The notes under the pieces are model-generated. The model had not been told where the DNA came from, searched no databases, and saw only the letters and a program-made list of their open reading frames with translations. The translations under genes and the position numbers were made by a program. This document shows, one piece after another, positions 43,066 through 51,382 of a stretch of 64,000 bases of DNA; positions within the stretch are counted from its first letter, which is position 1; every line of letters begins with the position of its first letter. Origin of the DNA: Ravibacter sp964562455 (GTDB lineage: Bacteria; Bacteroidota; Bacteroidia; Cytophagales; Spirosomataceae); assembly GCA_964562455.1 (NCBI GenBank), contig CAZLTN010000017.1, positions 1-64,000 on the forward strand, in the 5' to 3' direction.

Positions 43066-44912
43066 GCATTAATGAGCGCAAGACAGAGAGGATCGTAAGC
43101 CAGCACTTTTACAGTGATCCATACAAAAAAGTCCTCGTTGAAGAGCAAAAATCTGATATTCCTAAAGTAAGTAAATTACTAAGATACGCTTCAAAAAAAG
43201 GAGGTGGTCGGGGATATCCCGAGTTTATAGTTACATTTAAAGAATGTCCCGGATTTATAATTGTTATTGAATGCAAAGGGGACGTAACCAAACATCAAAG
43301 TAAAACTTTAGACAAATATGCGGACTTTGCTGTAGATGGAGCTTTGCTATATTCCTCATTTCTTTCTAAGGAATTTGATGTGTTATCTATAGCAGTAAGT
43401 GGTCAGATATTATCAGAATTGCGGGTATCTCATTACTTGCAATTGAAGGAAGAATCCGTAGCAACTGAGTTTGATTTGGACAATAAATTGCTTAATTATG
43501 AAAATTATTTACAGGCATATCTTACAAGCCCACAAAAGCATAGACAGGATTATTATGCACTAATGGCATATTGTAAAACGCTTAATAGTAAACTTCAAAG
43601 CCATAATATTTTAGCCAATCAGCGTGGCTTATTACTGAGTAGCATATTAATATCTCTTGACAATAAGGCGTTTGTAAAATCATATAACGACATTGAGGAG
43701 GCTCAAGTTTTGGCGGATAGGTTGGTGGATACCGTTGTGGTTGAACTAAAAAAGACGCTTCCCCCAAAGAAGGTTGATAACTTAAATGTTCAATTTAGCT
43801 TTATTCGTTCAGATGCTACCTTATCCGAGAAAAAAAATCCGCTAACTGGTCAAAATATATTGGCAGAACTAATAGACGATATAGATCAAAACGTCAATTC
43901 CTATATACAAACATATAAATATTTCGACGTTTTAGGTCAATTATATGTTGAGTTTTTAAGCTATGCTAATGCAGATTCTAGCTTAGGAATTGTCCTTACA
44001 CCTCCGCATATCACACAATTATTTAGTGAGTTGGCTTTTGTAAATAAGGATAGTATAGTCTATGACAATTGTACGGGGACTGCCGGCTTTTTGATAAGCG
44101 CAATGCGCTCAATGGTTATGGATGCTAAAAATGATATTAGTAAAATTAAGCAAATTAAAGAACACCAGTTAATAGGAGTCGAGTTTAGTTCACACATTTA
44201 TGCCTTGGCGGCCACAAATATGTATATTCATAAAGATGGAAAATCTAATATTATACATGGAGATTGCTTTGATGTTAATATTGTTGAGACAATAAAGGAA
44301 TATAAGCCGACGGTCGGAATGTTAAATCCTCCATATCCAACTGATAAGAAGGCTGGAATTAACGAGTTTGAATTTATACTCAATAATTTAGAGTGTCTAC
44401 AGCCAAATGGTATATGCGTGGCTATTATTCCTATGGAAAGAGTTATATCTTCAAAAAGAACTACCATCGACCTGAAAAAACGTATTTTAGAAAAACACAC
44501 GTTAGAGGCGGCTATGTCAATGCCTGATGATCTGTTTTATAATACTGACAATGGCGTAGTGACTGCAATAGTTGTGTTTAGAGCACATGTACCACATAAT
44601 CCCAACAAGGAAACATATTTTGGATACTGGAAAGATGATGGTTTTGAAAAGAAAAAAAATAAAGGTCGTATAGATGCTTATGACAAATGGGATTCAATAA
44701 AAGATCATTGGGTGGATACTTATATTAATAGGAAAAATATTCCAGGATTAAGTATCACAAAAAAAGTAACTGCCGAAGATGAATGGTGTGCGGAGGCTTA
44801 TATTGAGACTGATTATGATACAATGAATACCAATGATTTTCAAAAAAAGATTGCGAATTATGTTTCTTTTTTGTTGACTAGCAGCATTCCAGATAAACCG
44901 GCTTTTGCATGA
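43062..44912 (+). CDS. BcgI-like fused restriction nuclease / N6-adenine methyltransferase
   Basis: 616 residues. The N-terminal domain (about 1-130) shows a PD-(D/E)XK-type site as PE-(15)-ECK (Pro53-Glu54, Glu70-Lys72), the PE...ExK form I associate with BcgI A subunit. A linker follows, then an HsdM-type gamma-class methyltransferase: motif X region LGIVLTPPHITQLF (308-321), motif I DNCTGTAGF (335-343) and motif IV NPPY (422-425). One chain would both cut and methylate DNA, guided by the subunit encoded next. Overlaps upstream and downstream genes by ATGA. Type I M-only is the alternative if the N-domain is inactive. Confidence 0.82.
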   Translation: MSINERKTERIVSQHFYSDPYKKVLVEEQKSDIPKVSKLLRYASKKGGGRGYPEFIVTFKECPGFIIVIECKGDVTKHQSKTLDKYADFAVDGALLYSSFLSKEFDVLSIAVSGQILSELRVSHYLQLKEESVATEFDLDNKLLNYENYLQAYLTSPQKHRQDYYALMAYCKTLNSKLQSHNILANQRGLLLSSILISLDNKAFVKSYNDIEEAQVLADRLVDTVVVELKKTLPPKKVDNLNVQFSFIRSDATLSEKKNPLTGQNILAELIDDIDQNVNSYIQTYKYFDVLGQLYVEFLSYANADSSLGIVLTPPHITQLFSELAFVNKDSIVYDNCTGTAGFLISAMRSMVMDAKNDISKIKQIKEHQLIGVEFSSHIYALAATNMYIHKDGKSNIIHGDCFDVNIVETIKEYKPTVGMLNPPYPTDKKAGINEFEFILNNLECLQPNGICVAIIPMERVISSKRTTIDLKKRILEKHTLEAAMSMPDDLFYNTDNGVVTAIVVFRAHVPHNPNKETYFGYWKDDGFEKKKNKGRIDAYDKWDSIKDHWVDTYINRKNIPGLSITKKVTAEDEWCAEAYIETDYDTMNTNDFQKKIANYVSFLLTSSIPDKPAFA

Positions 44913-45532
44913 GAGACTTAGTTACAATATCAAAAATATTTGAAGTATACTATGGTGTAAACCTCGAATTAGTAAATCTTGACCAATGTAATATAGACGA
45001 TCCGGATGCTATTTCTTTCGTTTCAAGAACGGAAAATAATAATGGTGTTTCAGCTATAGTTAAAAGGATAAAGGGAGTAGAACCAAATCCAGCGCACACG
45101 ATTTCAGTTGCAGGTGGAGGTTCAGTATTGTCTTCTTTTTATCAGCCACACCCGTATTACAGCGGCAGAGATTTATATTATTTAACACCAAAAATCCAAT
45201 TAAATCCGATTGAAATGCTTTTCTATGCGTATTGTATAGAGTTAAATAAATATAAGTATAACTACGGACGACAAGCAAATAGAACACTCAGAGATATTTT
45301 GATACCAAGTTACATGCCAAACAGTTTTCGAGGCTTAGAAAAAAACATTATAACGAAATTAGGGGACATATCTAACAATGTTTTATCTATCCAATATAAA
45401 ACAGAGCCACAACCCCTCACACCAAGGGAAAAGCGTAAAGCCCTTACTGACGAGGAATTGGTTCAAAAGTACGAAAGTGGCGGTATAGACTTGAACAAAA
45501 CCTTAAAGCCAGTTATTAATGTCAAAAAGTGA
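44909..45532 (+). CDS. Single-TRD specificity (S) subunit
   Basis: 207 residues, about half the usual HsdS length. It contains one target-recognition domain of the type I S family (ISFVSRTENNNGVSAIVKRI, TISVAGGGSVLSSFYQPHPYYSGRDLYYLTPK, IEMLFYAYCIELNKYKYNYGRQANRTLRDILIPSYMP pattern) and a short C-terminal tail (LTPREKRKALTDEELVQKY). Two copies may pair to read a symmetrical or split site. It determines the DNA sequence recognised by the upstream enzyme. Starts within ATGA of that gene. Confidence 0.85.
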   Translation: MRDLVTISKIFEVYYGVNLELVNLDQCNIDDPDAISFVSRTENNNGVSAIVKRIKGVEPNPAHTISVAGGGSVLSSFYQPHPYYSGRDLYYLTPKIQLNPIEMLFYAYCIELNKYKYNYGRQANRTLRDILIPSYMPNSFRGLEKNIITKLGDISNNVLSIQYKTEPQPLTPREKRKALTDEELVQKYESGGIDLNKTLKPVINVKK

Positions 45533-45564
45533 CATTGAAACGCGAGAGTGAGTTTATTGATGGA

Positions 45565-45591
45565 TTTGGTACATAGAAGTATATAATTGCC
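45565..45591 (-). repeat. Right terminal inverted repeat of the IS1595 element
   Basis: Reverse complement begins GGCAATTATATACTT and ends ATGTACCAAA; 24 of 27 bases match the left end. Confidence 0.9.
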
Positions 45592-45599
45592 AAAAATTT
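45592..45599. repeat. Right 8-bp target-site duplication of the IS1595 element
   Basis: AAAAATTT, identical to 42040-42047. Confidence 0.85.
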
Positions 45600-45668
45600 T
45601 ACCCAAAAAAAGGACTTTTTAGTCTTTTACTGCAAATGATTACCAGTTACCCAATTATAACTATAACG

Positions 45669-47123
45669 ATGAAAGCGACGATCCTAAATGCAATGTGTCT
45701 TGCCATGGCTCTATCAGGGCTGTATGGTTGCAGGCAAAAAAATGACGATGGCGAGGAAAATATTTCAGCCAAAGCCGTACGCATGCAAGTAGAAAACCAA
45801 CCGGTAAAAGCTGAGCTTACAGCTCCTCCCCTGGTGCCGAAGCCAGTAGGAAACCGGGCTCCTCAAAAGCTCATTGTCGACATGGAAATAATAGAGGAGG
45901 AAGGCGAGCTTGCCGATGGGGTGCGTTACGTCTTCTGGACTTTCGGAGGGACTGTTCCCGGGTCTTTTATTCGTGGGCGGGTAGGCGATGAGGTAGAGTT
46001 TACGCTGAAAAACCACCCGGACAATAAGCTGCCTCACAATATAGATCTGCATGCGGTAACCGGGCAGGGAGGAGGAGCAGAAGCGTCGTTTGTAGCTCCC
46101 GGCCATCAGAAAACGTTCAAATTCAAGCTTATAAACCCTGGGTTGTTTGTATATCACTGCGCAACGGCCCCGGTAGGGATGCACATCGGTAACGGGATGT
46201 ACGGCCTCATTCTGGTAGAGCCGGCAGGCGGATTGCCGAAGGTAGACCGGGAATATTATGTAATGCAGGGAGATTTCTATACAAAAGGAAAACACGGTGA
46301 ACCAGGACTCCAACCGTTCGATATGCAGAAGGCATACGACGAGCACGCCGACTATGTTTTGTTTAACGGGAAAGTCGGAGCATTGACCGGGGACAACCGG
46401 CTTGCCGCTAAAACCGGCGAGACTGTCAGGTTGTTTGTCGGGAACGGCGGGCCGAACCTTGTATCCTCTTTCCACGTAATAGGTGAGATTTTTGACAAGG
46501 TTTATATCGAAGGAGGCTCTGTCATTAACCGGAACGTACAGACGACCCTGATCCCGGCCGGGGGAGCAGCTATTGTTGAATTTAAAGTCGAAGTTCCGTC
46601 TAACCTGATATTAGTGGATCACGCTTTGTTCAGGACTTTTAACAAGGGAGCTCTGGGGATCCTGGAGGTAACCGGCGAGAAAAACCACCTCGTTTTTGAA
46701 GGAGAAGTACTGGAAGGTATCTACCAGCCTGAAGGGGCTACGATTCAAAACACCCCGGTAAGCGATGCTGCTGCCGAACCTGCCAAGCCCCTGACCAAAT
46801 CCGAGAAAATGCAGTTGGGACAAAGAATTTATAATACGGCTTGTTTTGCCTGCCATCAGCCCAATGGAGAGGGACTGGGAGAGGCCTTCCCGCCACTGGC
46901 CAAATCGGACTATCTTAATAAGGATGTAGAGCGTGCGATCACCACTGTTTTGAGAGGCTTGTCAGGAGAGATTACCGTCAACGGCAAGAAGTATAACAGC
47001 CAGATGCCTGCACAGGTGCTCAATGACCAGGAAGTAGCCGGCGTACTGACATTTATCTACAACAACTGGGGTAATAACGGAACTGAAGTAACTGAAGAGC
47101 AGGTAAGAGCCCGGAGAAAATAA
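45669..47123 (+). CDS. nirK: Copper nitrite reductase with C-terminal cytochrome c domain
   Basis: 484 residues from ATG 45669 (MKATILNAMCLAMALSGLYGC, lipobox at Cys21); the ATG at 45636 is earlier but lacks signal logic. It reduces nitrite to nitric oxide. Two cupredoxin domains hold complete metal sites: LPHNIDLHAV (T1 His, catalytic Asp, T2 His), YHCATAPVGMHIGNGM (T2 His; T1 Cys, His, Met), SSFHVIG (catalytic His) and LVDHALF (T2 His). A C-terminal haem c domain with CFACH (codons 46842-46856) is the likely electron entry. Its upstream DNA is interrupted by the IS1595 transposon 69 bases before the start. Confidence 0.94.
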   Translation: MKATILNAMCLAMALSGLYGCRQKNDDGEENISAKAVRMQVENQPVKAELTAPPLVPKPVGNRAPQKLIVDMEIIEEEGELADGVRYVFWTFGGTVPGSFIRGRVGDEVEFTLKNHPDNKLPHNIDLHAVTGQGGGAEASFVAPGHQKTFKFKLINPGLFVYHCATAPVGMHIGNGMYGLILVEPAGGLPKVDREYYVMQGDFYTKGKHGEPGLQPFDMQKAYDEHADYVLFNGKVGALTGDNRLAAKTGETVRLFVGNGGPNLVSSFHVIGEIFDKVYIEGGSVINRNVQTTLIPAGGAAIVEFKVEVPSNLILVDHALFRTFNKGALGILEVTGEKNHLVFEGEVLEGIYQPEGATIQNTPVSDAAAEPAKPLTKSEKMQLGQRIYNTACFACHQPNGEGLGEAFPPLAKSDYLNKDVERAITTVLRGLSGEITVNGKKYNSQMPAQVLNDQEVAGVLTFIYNNWGNNGTEVTEEQVRARRK

Positions 47124-47130
47124 AACAGCC

Positions 47131-47883
47131 ATGCGAACTGCGGTGCTTATATTTCTTGGTGCGTTGCTTGTCGGGAGTACCAACAGCCTGGCGCAAAACG
47201 GGATGTCCCGCGTGGAGGGCGGGAGATACGTTCCGATGTACGGCGCCGGGAAAAATGAAACAGTAGCCGTCGGGAGCTTTGAAATGGATAAGTTGCCTGT
47301 AACCAATGCTGATTTCCTGGCATTTGTGAAGCAATATCCGCGCTGGAAAAAATCGACGGTACCGCGACTTTTCGCAGATGCCGGTTATCTTAAAAACTGG
47401 ACGGAGGATTTGTCTTTTCCTCCGTCCCTTGCCGAAGCTCCGGTTACGAATGTTTCCTGGTTTGCGGCAAAAGCGTATTGCGAATGCCAGGGTAAGCGAC
47501 TGCCGACTACCCATGAATGGGAATTTGCAGCAATGGCAGGCTATAAGAGTAGGGATGAACGTCGCGACAGTCTTTTCTCTACCCGTATACTGGCAGCCTA
47601 TGAAACTCCGAAAACTTATCTCAAACCTGTAGGGCAGTCGAGAGCAAATTATTGGGGGCTTTATAACCTGAACGAGCTTGTATGGGAATGGACTTCAGAT
47701 TTCGGGAGCATCATGATGTCGGGAGAGAACCGCAATTCCGATGCCCGGGACCTTTTCTGCGGCGCAGGGTCGCTCAATGCTACCGATCTTATGAACTATG
47801 CAGCGTTCATGAGGTATGCGTTTCGCGGCAGTATACAGGCCAGGTTTACTATTACCAATCTCGGTTTTCGCTGCGCCAGGTAA
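47131..47883 (+). CDS. SUMF1-fold (FGE-like) exported protein of the nirK operon
   Basis: 250 residues with a signal peptide (1-22). The FGE-sulfatase fold is clear (VEGGRYVPMYG, VTNADFLAFVKQYP, APVTNVSWFAAKAYCECQGKRLPTTHEWEFAA, and closing NLGFRCAR). However, the two active-site cysteines of formylglycine-generating enzymes are not both present: a single LFC is followed by an Asn/Ala-rich stretch. It is thus probably a non-catalytic structural or maturation factor. The gene sits seven bases after nirK and is commonly found beside it in Bacteroidota. Confidence 0.87.
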   Translation: MRTAVLIFLGALLVGSTNSLAQNGMSRVEGGRYVPMYGAGKNETVAVGSFEMDKLPVTNADFLAFVKQYPRWKKSTVPRLFADAGYLKNWTEDLSFPPSLAEAPVTNVSWFAAKAYCECQGKRLPTTHEWEFAAMAGYKSRDERRDSLFSTRILAAYETPKTYLKPVGQSRANYWGLYNLNELVWEWTSDFGSIMMSGENRNSDARDLFCGAGSLNATDLMNYAAFMRYAFRGSIQARFTITNLGFRCAR

Positions 47884-47962
47884 CTTGTACAGCCGCAAGG
47901 CGTGCGGCCTTTCTGTTATAAGGTAATAGTCTATCTGACAGCCTATTATATATTTTACACAT

Positions 47963-48559
47963 ATGAAACCATTCTTTTTTGCTGTTTGCTGCGCATTGAT
48001 TGCAGCTTGTTCCGGAACCTCGGGAAAGGACGAAGAGGCTGCCGGAAAATCCGCGGACGTTGAAGAAATCGACGATATGTCGATCTACCAGCTTACTTCT
48101 TCCTGGCAAACGCAGGACGGTAACGAAATAACATGGAGCGACCTGGAAGGAGAGGTACTGGTAACCGTGATGATCTATACTTCCTGTAAAGCCGCATGTC
48201 CCAGGCTGGTTGCAGACATGAAGAACCTGGAGGGGAAAATAGGAAAAACCGCTGCCCCGGTGAAGTATATCCTGGTAAGTATCGACCCGGAAACAGATAC
48301 ACCCGAACGTCTGAAAGAGTTTGCCAGGCTTAACAACATGGAGGGGGATCAGTGGCTTTTTCTGCGCAGTACAGAAGACAATACCCGGGAATTTGCCAAC
48401 GTAATGGCAGTGAAATATGCCAGGATTTCACCGCTGGATTTTTCCCACTCCAACATCATCTCCGTTTTTGACAGGAAAGGAACGATGGTGCACCAGATGG
48501 AAGGTCTGGCGGTCAATAACGATCAGACTATTGAAGCAATATTGACAGCATCGAAATGA
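47963..48559 (+). CDS. SCO family copper-delivery lipoprotein
   Basis: 198 residues with a lipobox (ALIAACS). The thioredoxin-like SCO1/SenC domain carries the copper-binding CKAAC (CxxxC) and a later His in DFSHSN. Such proteins deliver copper or reduce cysteines for cupro-enzymes, and its place behind nirK points to maturation of the nitrite reductase copper sites. The next gene starts within its ATGA stop. Confidence 0.92.
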   Translation: MKPFFFAVCCALIAACSGTSGKDEEAAGKSADVEEIDDMSIYQLTSSWQTQDGNEITWSDLEGEVLVTVMIYTSCKAACPRLVADMKNLEGKIGKTAAPVKYILVSIDPETDTPERLKEFARLNNMEGDQWLFLRSTEDNTREFANVMAVKYARISPLDFSHSNIISVFDRKGTMVHQMEGLAVNNDQTIEAILTASK

Positions 48560-49833
48560 AACCGCAATACCAATTTTTGTTTCTCCTGGCTATTGCCGGT
48601 CTGCTACCTCAACGGGGCGAAGGCCAGCAGCTGGAAGCCTGGGCAGATATCCGCATGCGCTATGAATTTCGTAACGGGTATGCTACACCCAGACCGGATT
48701 CGGCAAAGGCTGCCCATTTCGTAACCCAGAGAAACAGGCTCCGGATCGAATACCAGGACAGCAGGCTGAAGCTACGGATCACTCCGCAGAATGTAAGGGT
48801 ATGGGGAGATGTGGCGACAACATCGCGCAGCGATATAAATATGCAATTGCATGAGGCATGGGCTGAACTTGCGCTTGGCAAACGGGCGGATGTGAGAGTC
48901 GGGCGACAGGAGCTTGACTATGACGATGCGCGTATATTGGGAAATGTAGACTGGAACATGCAGGCACGGAGCCACGACGTAATACGAATCAGCTACCGGC
49001 CCGACAGTCTGCAGCAGTTTCACGCCGGCGCCGCGCTTAATGCCGGGCGTGAAAGCTTGTTTAAGGAAAACTATCCTGTAGCCAATCAGTATCGCCTGAT
49101 GCAGTTTGGATGGTACCGGGTAGGTTCTGCCACCCGTTCGCTTAGTCTTTTGATCTTAAACCAGGGAATTCCATTCTTCACAGGTTCCCAGGAAAAGCTG
49201 GCCTGGAATCAGACAATGGGCTTCAGGGCGATGCGTCGTACAAAAGACTGGCATGCTGAGTTATCGTCCTACCTGCAGACCGGTCATATCGGAGAACGGT
49301 CTCTTGTTGCATGGCAGGTAGCTGCAATAGCGAGTGCAAATATTTCGGAGAAATGGAAAATCACAGCCGGCATGGAGCAGCTTTCAGGGCAGCCATTGTC
49401 AGGCAAAGAAAAAACGATAAGGAGCTTTAATCCCTGGTTCGGAACCAACCATAAGTTCAACGGGTATATGGACTATTTTTATGTCGGCAACCATCTCAAT
49501 AATATCGGGCTCCTCGATTTGTACGGCTCAGTCGACTGGCATGCAGGCCGTACCGGCATACAACTTACATCTCACTATTTTGCGGCGGCAGTACCCGTCG
49601 CGCTCCCGGTACAGGAGGGAAGAAAACTGGGAGTAGAGCTGGACGCGACCGTTCGCATCGCAATCGGCAGGTTCAGCAGCGTGGTTGCAGGCTATTCACA
49701 GATGATTGCTTCTCCGTTGCTGGGACACATCAAAGGTGGAAGTTATGATAAAACGAATAACTGGTTCTATACCTCTCTGAACATAAGTCCTCAAATTCTG
49801 CATCATACGTTTTCGGGGCAGAAAAATCCTTAA
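48556..49833 (+). CDS. Alginate-export-family outer-membrane porin
   Basis: 425 residues with a signal peptide (cleavage after GEGQ). The alginate_exp barrel pattern is seen (WADIRMRYEFRNGY, NRLRIEYQDSRLKLRITPQNVRVWG, VRVGRQELDYDDARILGNVDWNMQARSHDVIRI). It forms a beta-barrel in the outer membrane, perhaps for ion or substrate passage linked to nitrite respiration. Four-base overlap (ATGA) with the SCO gene shows it is the last gene of the nirK operon. Confidence 0.88.
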   Translation: MKPQYQFLFLLAIAGLLPQRGEGQQLEAWADIRMRYEFRNGYATPRPDSAKAAHFVTQRNRLRIEYQDSRLKLRITPQNVRVWGDVATTSRSDINMQLHEAWAELALGKRADVRVGRQELDYDDARILGNVDWNMQARSHDVIRISYRPDSLQQFHAGAALNAGRESLFKENYPVANQYRLMQFGWYRVGSATRSLSLLILNQGIPFFTGSQEKLAWNQTMGFRAMRRTKDWHAELSSYLQTGHIGERSLVAWQVAAIASANISEKWKITAGMEQLSGQPLSGKEKTIRSFNPWFGTNHKFNGYMDYFYVGNHLNNIGLLDLYGSVDWHAGRTGIQLTSHYFAAAVPVALPVQEGRKLGVELDATVRIAIGRFSSVVAGYSQMIASPLLGHIKGGSYDKTNNWFYTSLNISPQILHHTFSGQKNP

Positions 49834-49882
49834 AAAATCCTAAATCATATAGGTCGGATTTTATTTTGTCTGACCTCCGGGT

Positions 49883-49932
49883 TATATTTGACCGGGTCGT
49901 TAACCCTGGTCTGTGAAGACACAGACCAGGGT
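49883..49932 (+). promoter_or_regulatory. Promoter box and leader hairpin of the beta-barrel pair
   Basis: TATATTTG at 49883-49890 is a -7 match. It is followed in the leader by a perfect 13-bp hairpin (49903-49915 with 49920-49932, loop AAGA) lacking a T-tract, so it would lie in the 5' untranslated RNA of the gene at 49974 or end transcription of the preceding operon. Confidence 0.45.
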
Positions 49933-49973
49933 GCGATCAGATTACTAACAACTATCTAACCATATTATATAAT

Positions 49974-50630
49974 ATGAAACGTTTACGTTATGTGTGCCTG
50001 CTGTTCATAGTAATAGCCTGCTATGAGGCAAACGGGCAGATTGAAAAAGGAACCCGGTTCTGGGGGGGGACGATAGAAAGCTCGGGAAGCTTTTCTTCCT
50101 TAAAAGCGGAACAGCTAACCCGGAAAATTCAATCTAACAAGGTTGCATTAAAGGCTCAGTGGGGGATGTTTACTAAGCAGAATTTTATGTTCGGAATCGG
50201 CGCGCAGCTGACCCTTTACCCGTATTCCCTAGAATCTACAGGAAATAACAGTTACACAGAAAATCACCTGGAGCAAACCTATAGCCTGGTGCCGTATGTG
50301 CGCTGGTACAAGCCATTGACGGAAAGAATTTCATTCTTTGTCGAGCCGGCGCTGGCAGCCGGGATTACCCATTTCCGGACCAAAACCACGGCGGGGACCT
50401 CTAAAAGCCCCATCGTGCTTAATAGATTCCGCTCATCGCTTGCAATAGTGCCGGGCATTTCCTACCGGTTGGGGAAACGGTTCGCCCTTGAGACAGATTT
50501 GAATATCCTGAGTTTGGGAGTTAATTACGTATCAGGTGATGACGGCTATCGGGAGTTTCAGTTTGCTTCCTCCGTTTCAAGCCAAATCAGCAGCTATTTT
50601 GGGATAAGAGGGGCATTTTATCTGAACTAA
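49974..50630 (+). CDS. Outer-membrane beta-barrel protein (first of a pair)
   Basis: 218 residues with a signal peptide (cleavage after ANGQ). The sequence alternates hydrophobic and polar residues with aromatic girdles (FMFGIGAQLTLYPYSL, YSLVPYVRWYKPL, and the terminal FGIRGAFYLN ending in a final strand), typical of an eight-stranded OMP_b-brl barrel. Function unknown. The next gene, 16 bases downstream, encodes a similar barrel, and the two are probably one operon. Confidence 0.75.
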   Translation: MKRLRYVCLLFIVIACYEANGQIEKGTRFWGGTIESSGSFSSLKAEQLTRKIQSNKVALKAQWGMFTKQNFMFGIGAQLTLYPYSLESTGNNSYTENHLEQTYSLVPYVRWYKPLTERISFFVEPALAAGITHFRTKTTAGTSKSPIVLNRFRSSLAIVPGISYRLGKRFALETDLNILSLGVNYVSGDDGYREFQFASSVSSQISSYFGIRGAFYLN

Positions 50631-50646
50631 GAACTACCGGAACACT

Positions 50647-51351
50647 ATGAAGAAGATCGTTTTATTCATTTTCTCACTGGTGCTGGCCATCGTGCAGGCG
50701 TCAGCACAGTACGCCGGAAGAGAGTTTATCAGAGGGAATGCGTCTGTTACGTTTTCTTCTACTTCAACGCGGCCGAGTGATAGCAACATTTCGACCGGCA
50801 GGTTGGACGTCGGGTTCTCAAAAGGGAAGTTTCTGACCGATCAGAAGGTGACCGGCTTCAGCCTGAACGGAGGCATGAGCTATTATAGCTATAGAAATAT
50901 CTGGGGTGGGCAGATCGTGGATGATGACCGAGCGCGGACAATTCCGGGTTTTTCTATAGGAGCAGGAAAGTTCTGGCAGTTTTATAAGCATTTTGGCGAG
51001 CAATGGGGAATCTATGGAGAGCCGTCTGTCAATGTAGGATATACCTATTCAAAACTATTTGAAAACGCAAACTCAGATCCGTATGTACGTACAAAAAGAA
51101 GTATATACTGGGTAGGATTATCATTGGCAACCGGAGCTTACTATAAGCTGTCCGAAAAGTGGTGGCTCAACGCTTCTATCGGTTTCAGCAACCCGGTAAA
51201 TCTTACTTTTGAGCACAACGAACGGGCAGATTTCAGCTCGGGCAATAAGGTAGCTGACGGCAGGAAAGAAAATATCTTCAGCTACCAGCTTGTTCCCAGC
51301 CTGACTCTCCCTTCGGTTGGTCTCGGGCTGACTTATTTTATACGGGATTAA
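50647..51351 (+). CDS. Outer-membrane beta-barrel protein (second of a pair)
   Basis: 234 residues, signal peptide to about residue 20 (VQASAQ). Beta-barrel pattern with strands such as FIRGNASVTFSST, GFSLNGGMSYYSY and final VGLGLTYFIRD, ending in an aromatic/hydrophobic last strand. It resembles the preceding protein in length and layout, so duplication and divergence is likely. No function can be inferred. It is convergent with comB. Confidence 0.75.
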   Translation: MKKIVLFIFSLVLAIVQASAQYAGREFIRGNASVTFSSTSTRPSDSNISTGRLDVGFSKGKFLTDQKVTGFSLNGGMSYYSYRNIWGGQIVDDDRARTIPGFSIGAGKFWQFYKHFGEQWGIYGEPSVNVGYTYSKLFENANSDPYVRTKRSIYWVGLSLATGAYYKLSEKWWLNASIGFSNPVNLTFEHNERADFSSGNKVADGRKENIFSYQLVPSLTLPSVGLGLTYFIRD

Positions 51352-51382
51352 TCACGCCGGCTTCAGGAAACAGGCTTTAAAA

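Larger units (their letters stand above)
42048..45591 (+). mobile_element. IS1595-family transposon carrying a restriction-modification cassette (3544 bp)
   Basis: Terminal inverted repeats of 27 bp (42048-42074 and 45565-45591, 24 of 27 matching, both starting GG) bound a 3544-bp element flanked by identical 8-bp AAAAATTT duplications. Inside, three genes on the plus strand overlap by ATGA: transposase, fused nuclease-methyltransferase, and a specificity subunit. The cargo is clearly AT-richer than the host genes. Complete ends and duplication, and an intact transposase, indicate a recent insertion. It is not a composite element; there is one transposase. Confidence 0.93.

Noticed and set aside
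42048..45591. Host type I restriction locus with an inserted IS
   Set aside because: The terminal repeats and target duplications lie outside the methylase and specificity genes, so these genes are inside the element rather than beside it.
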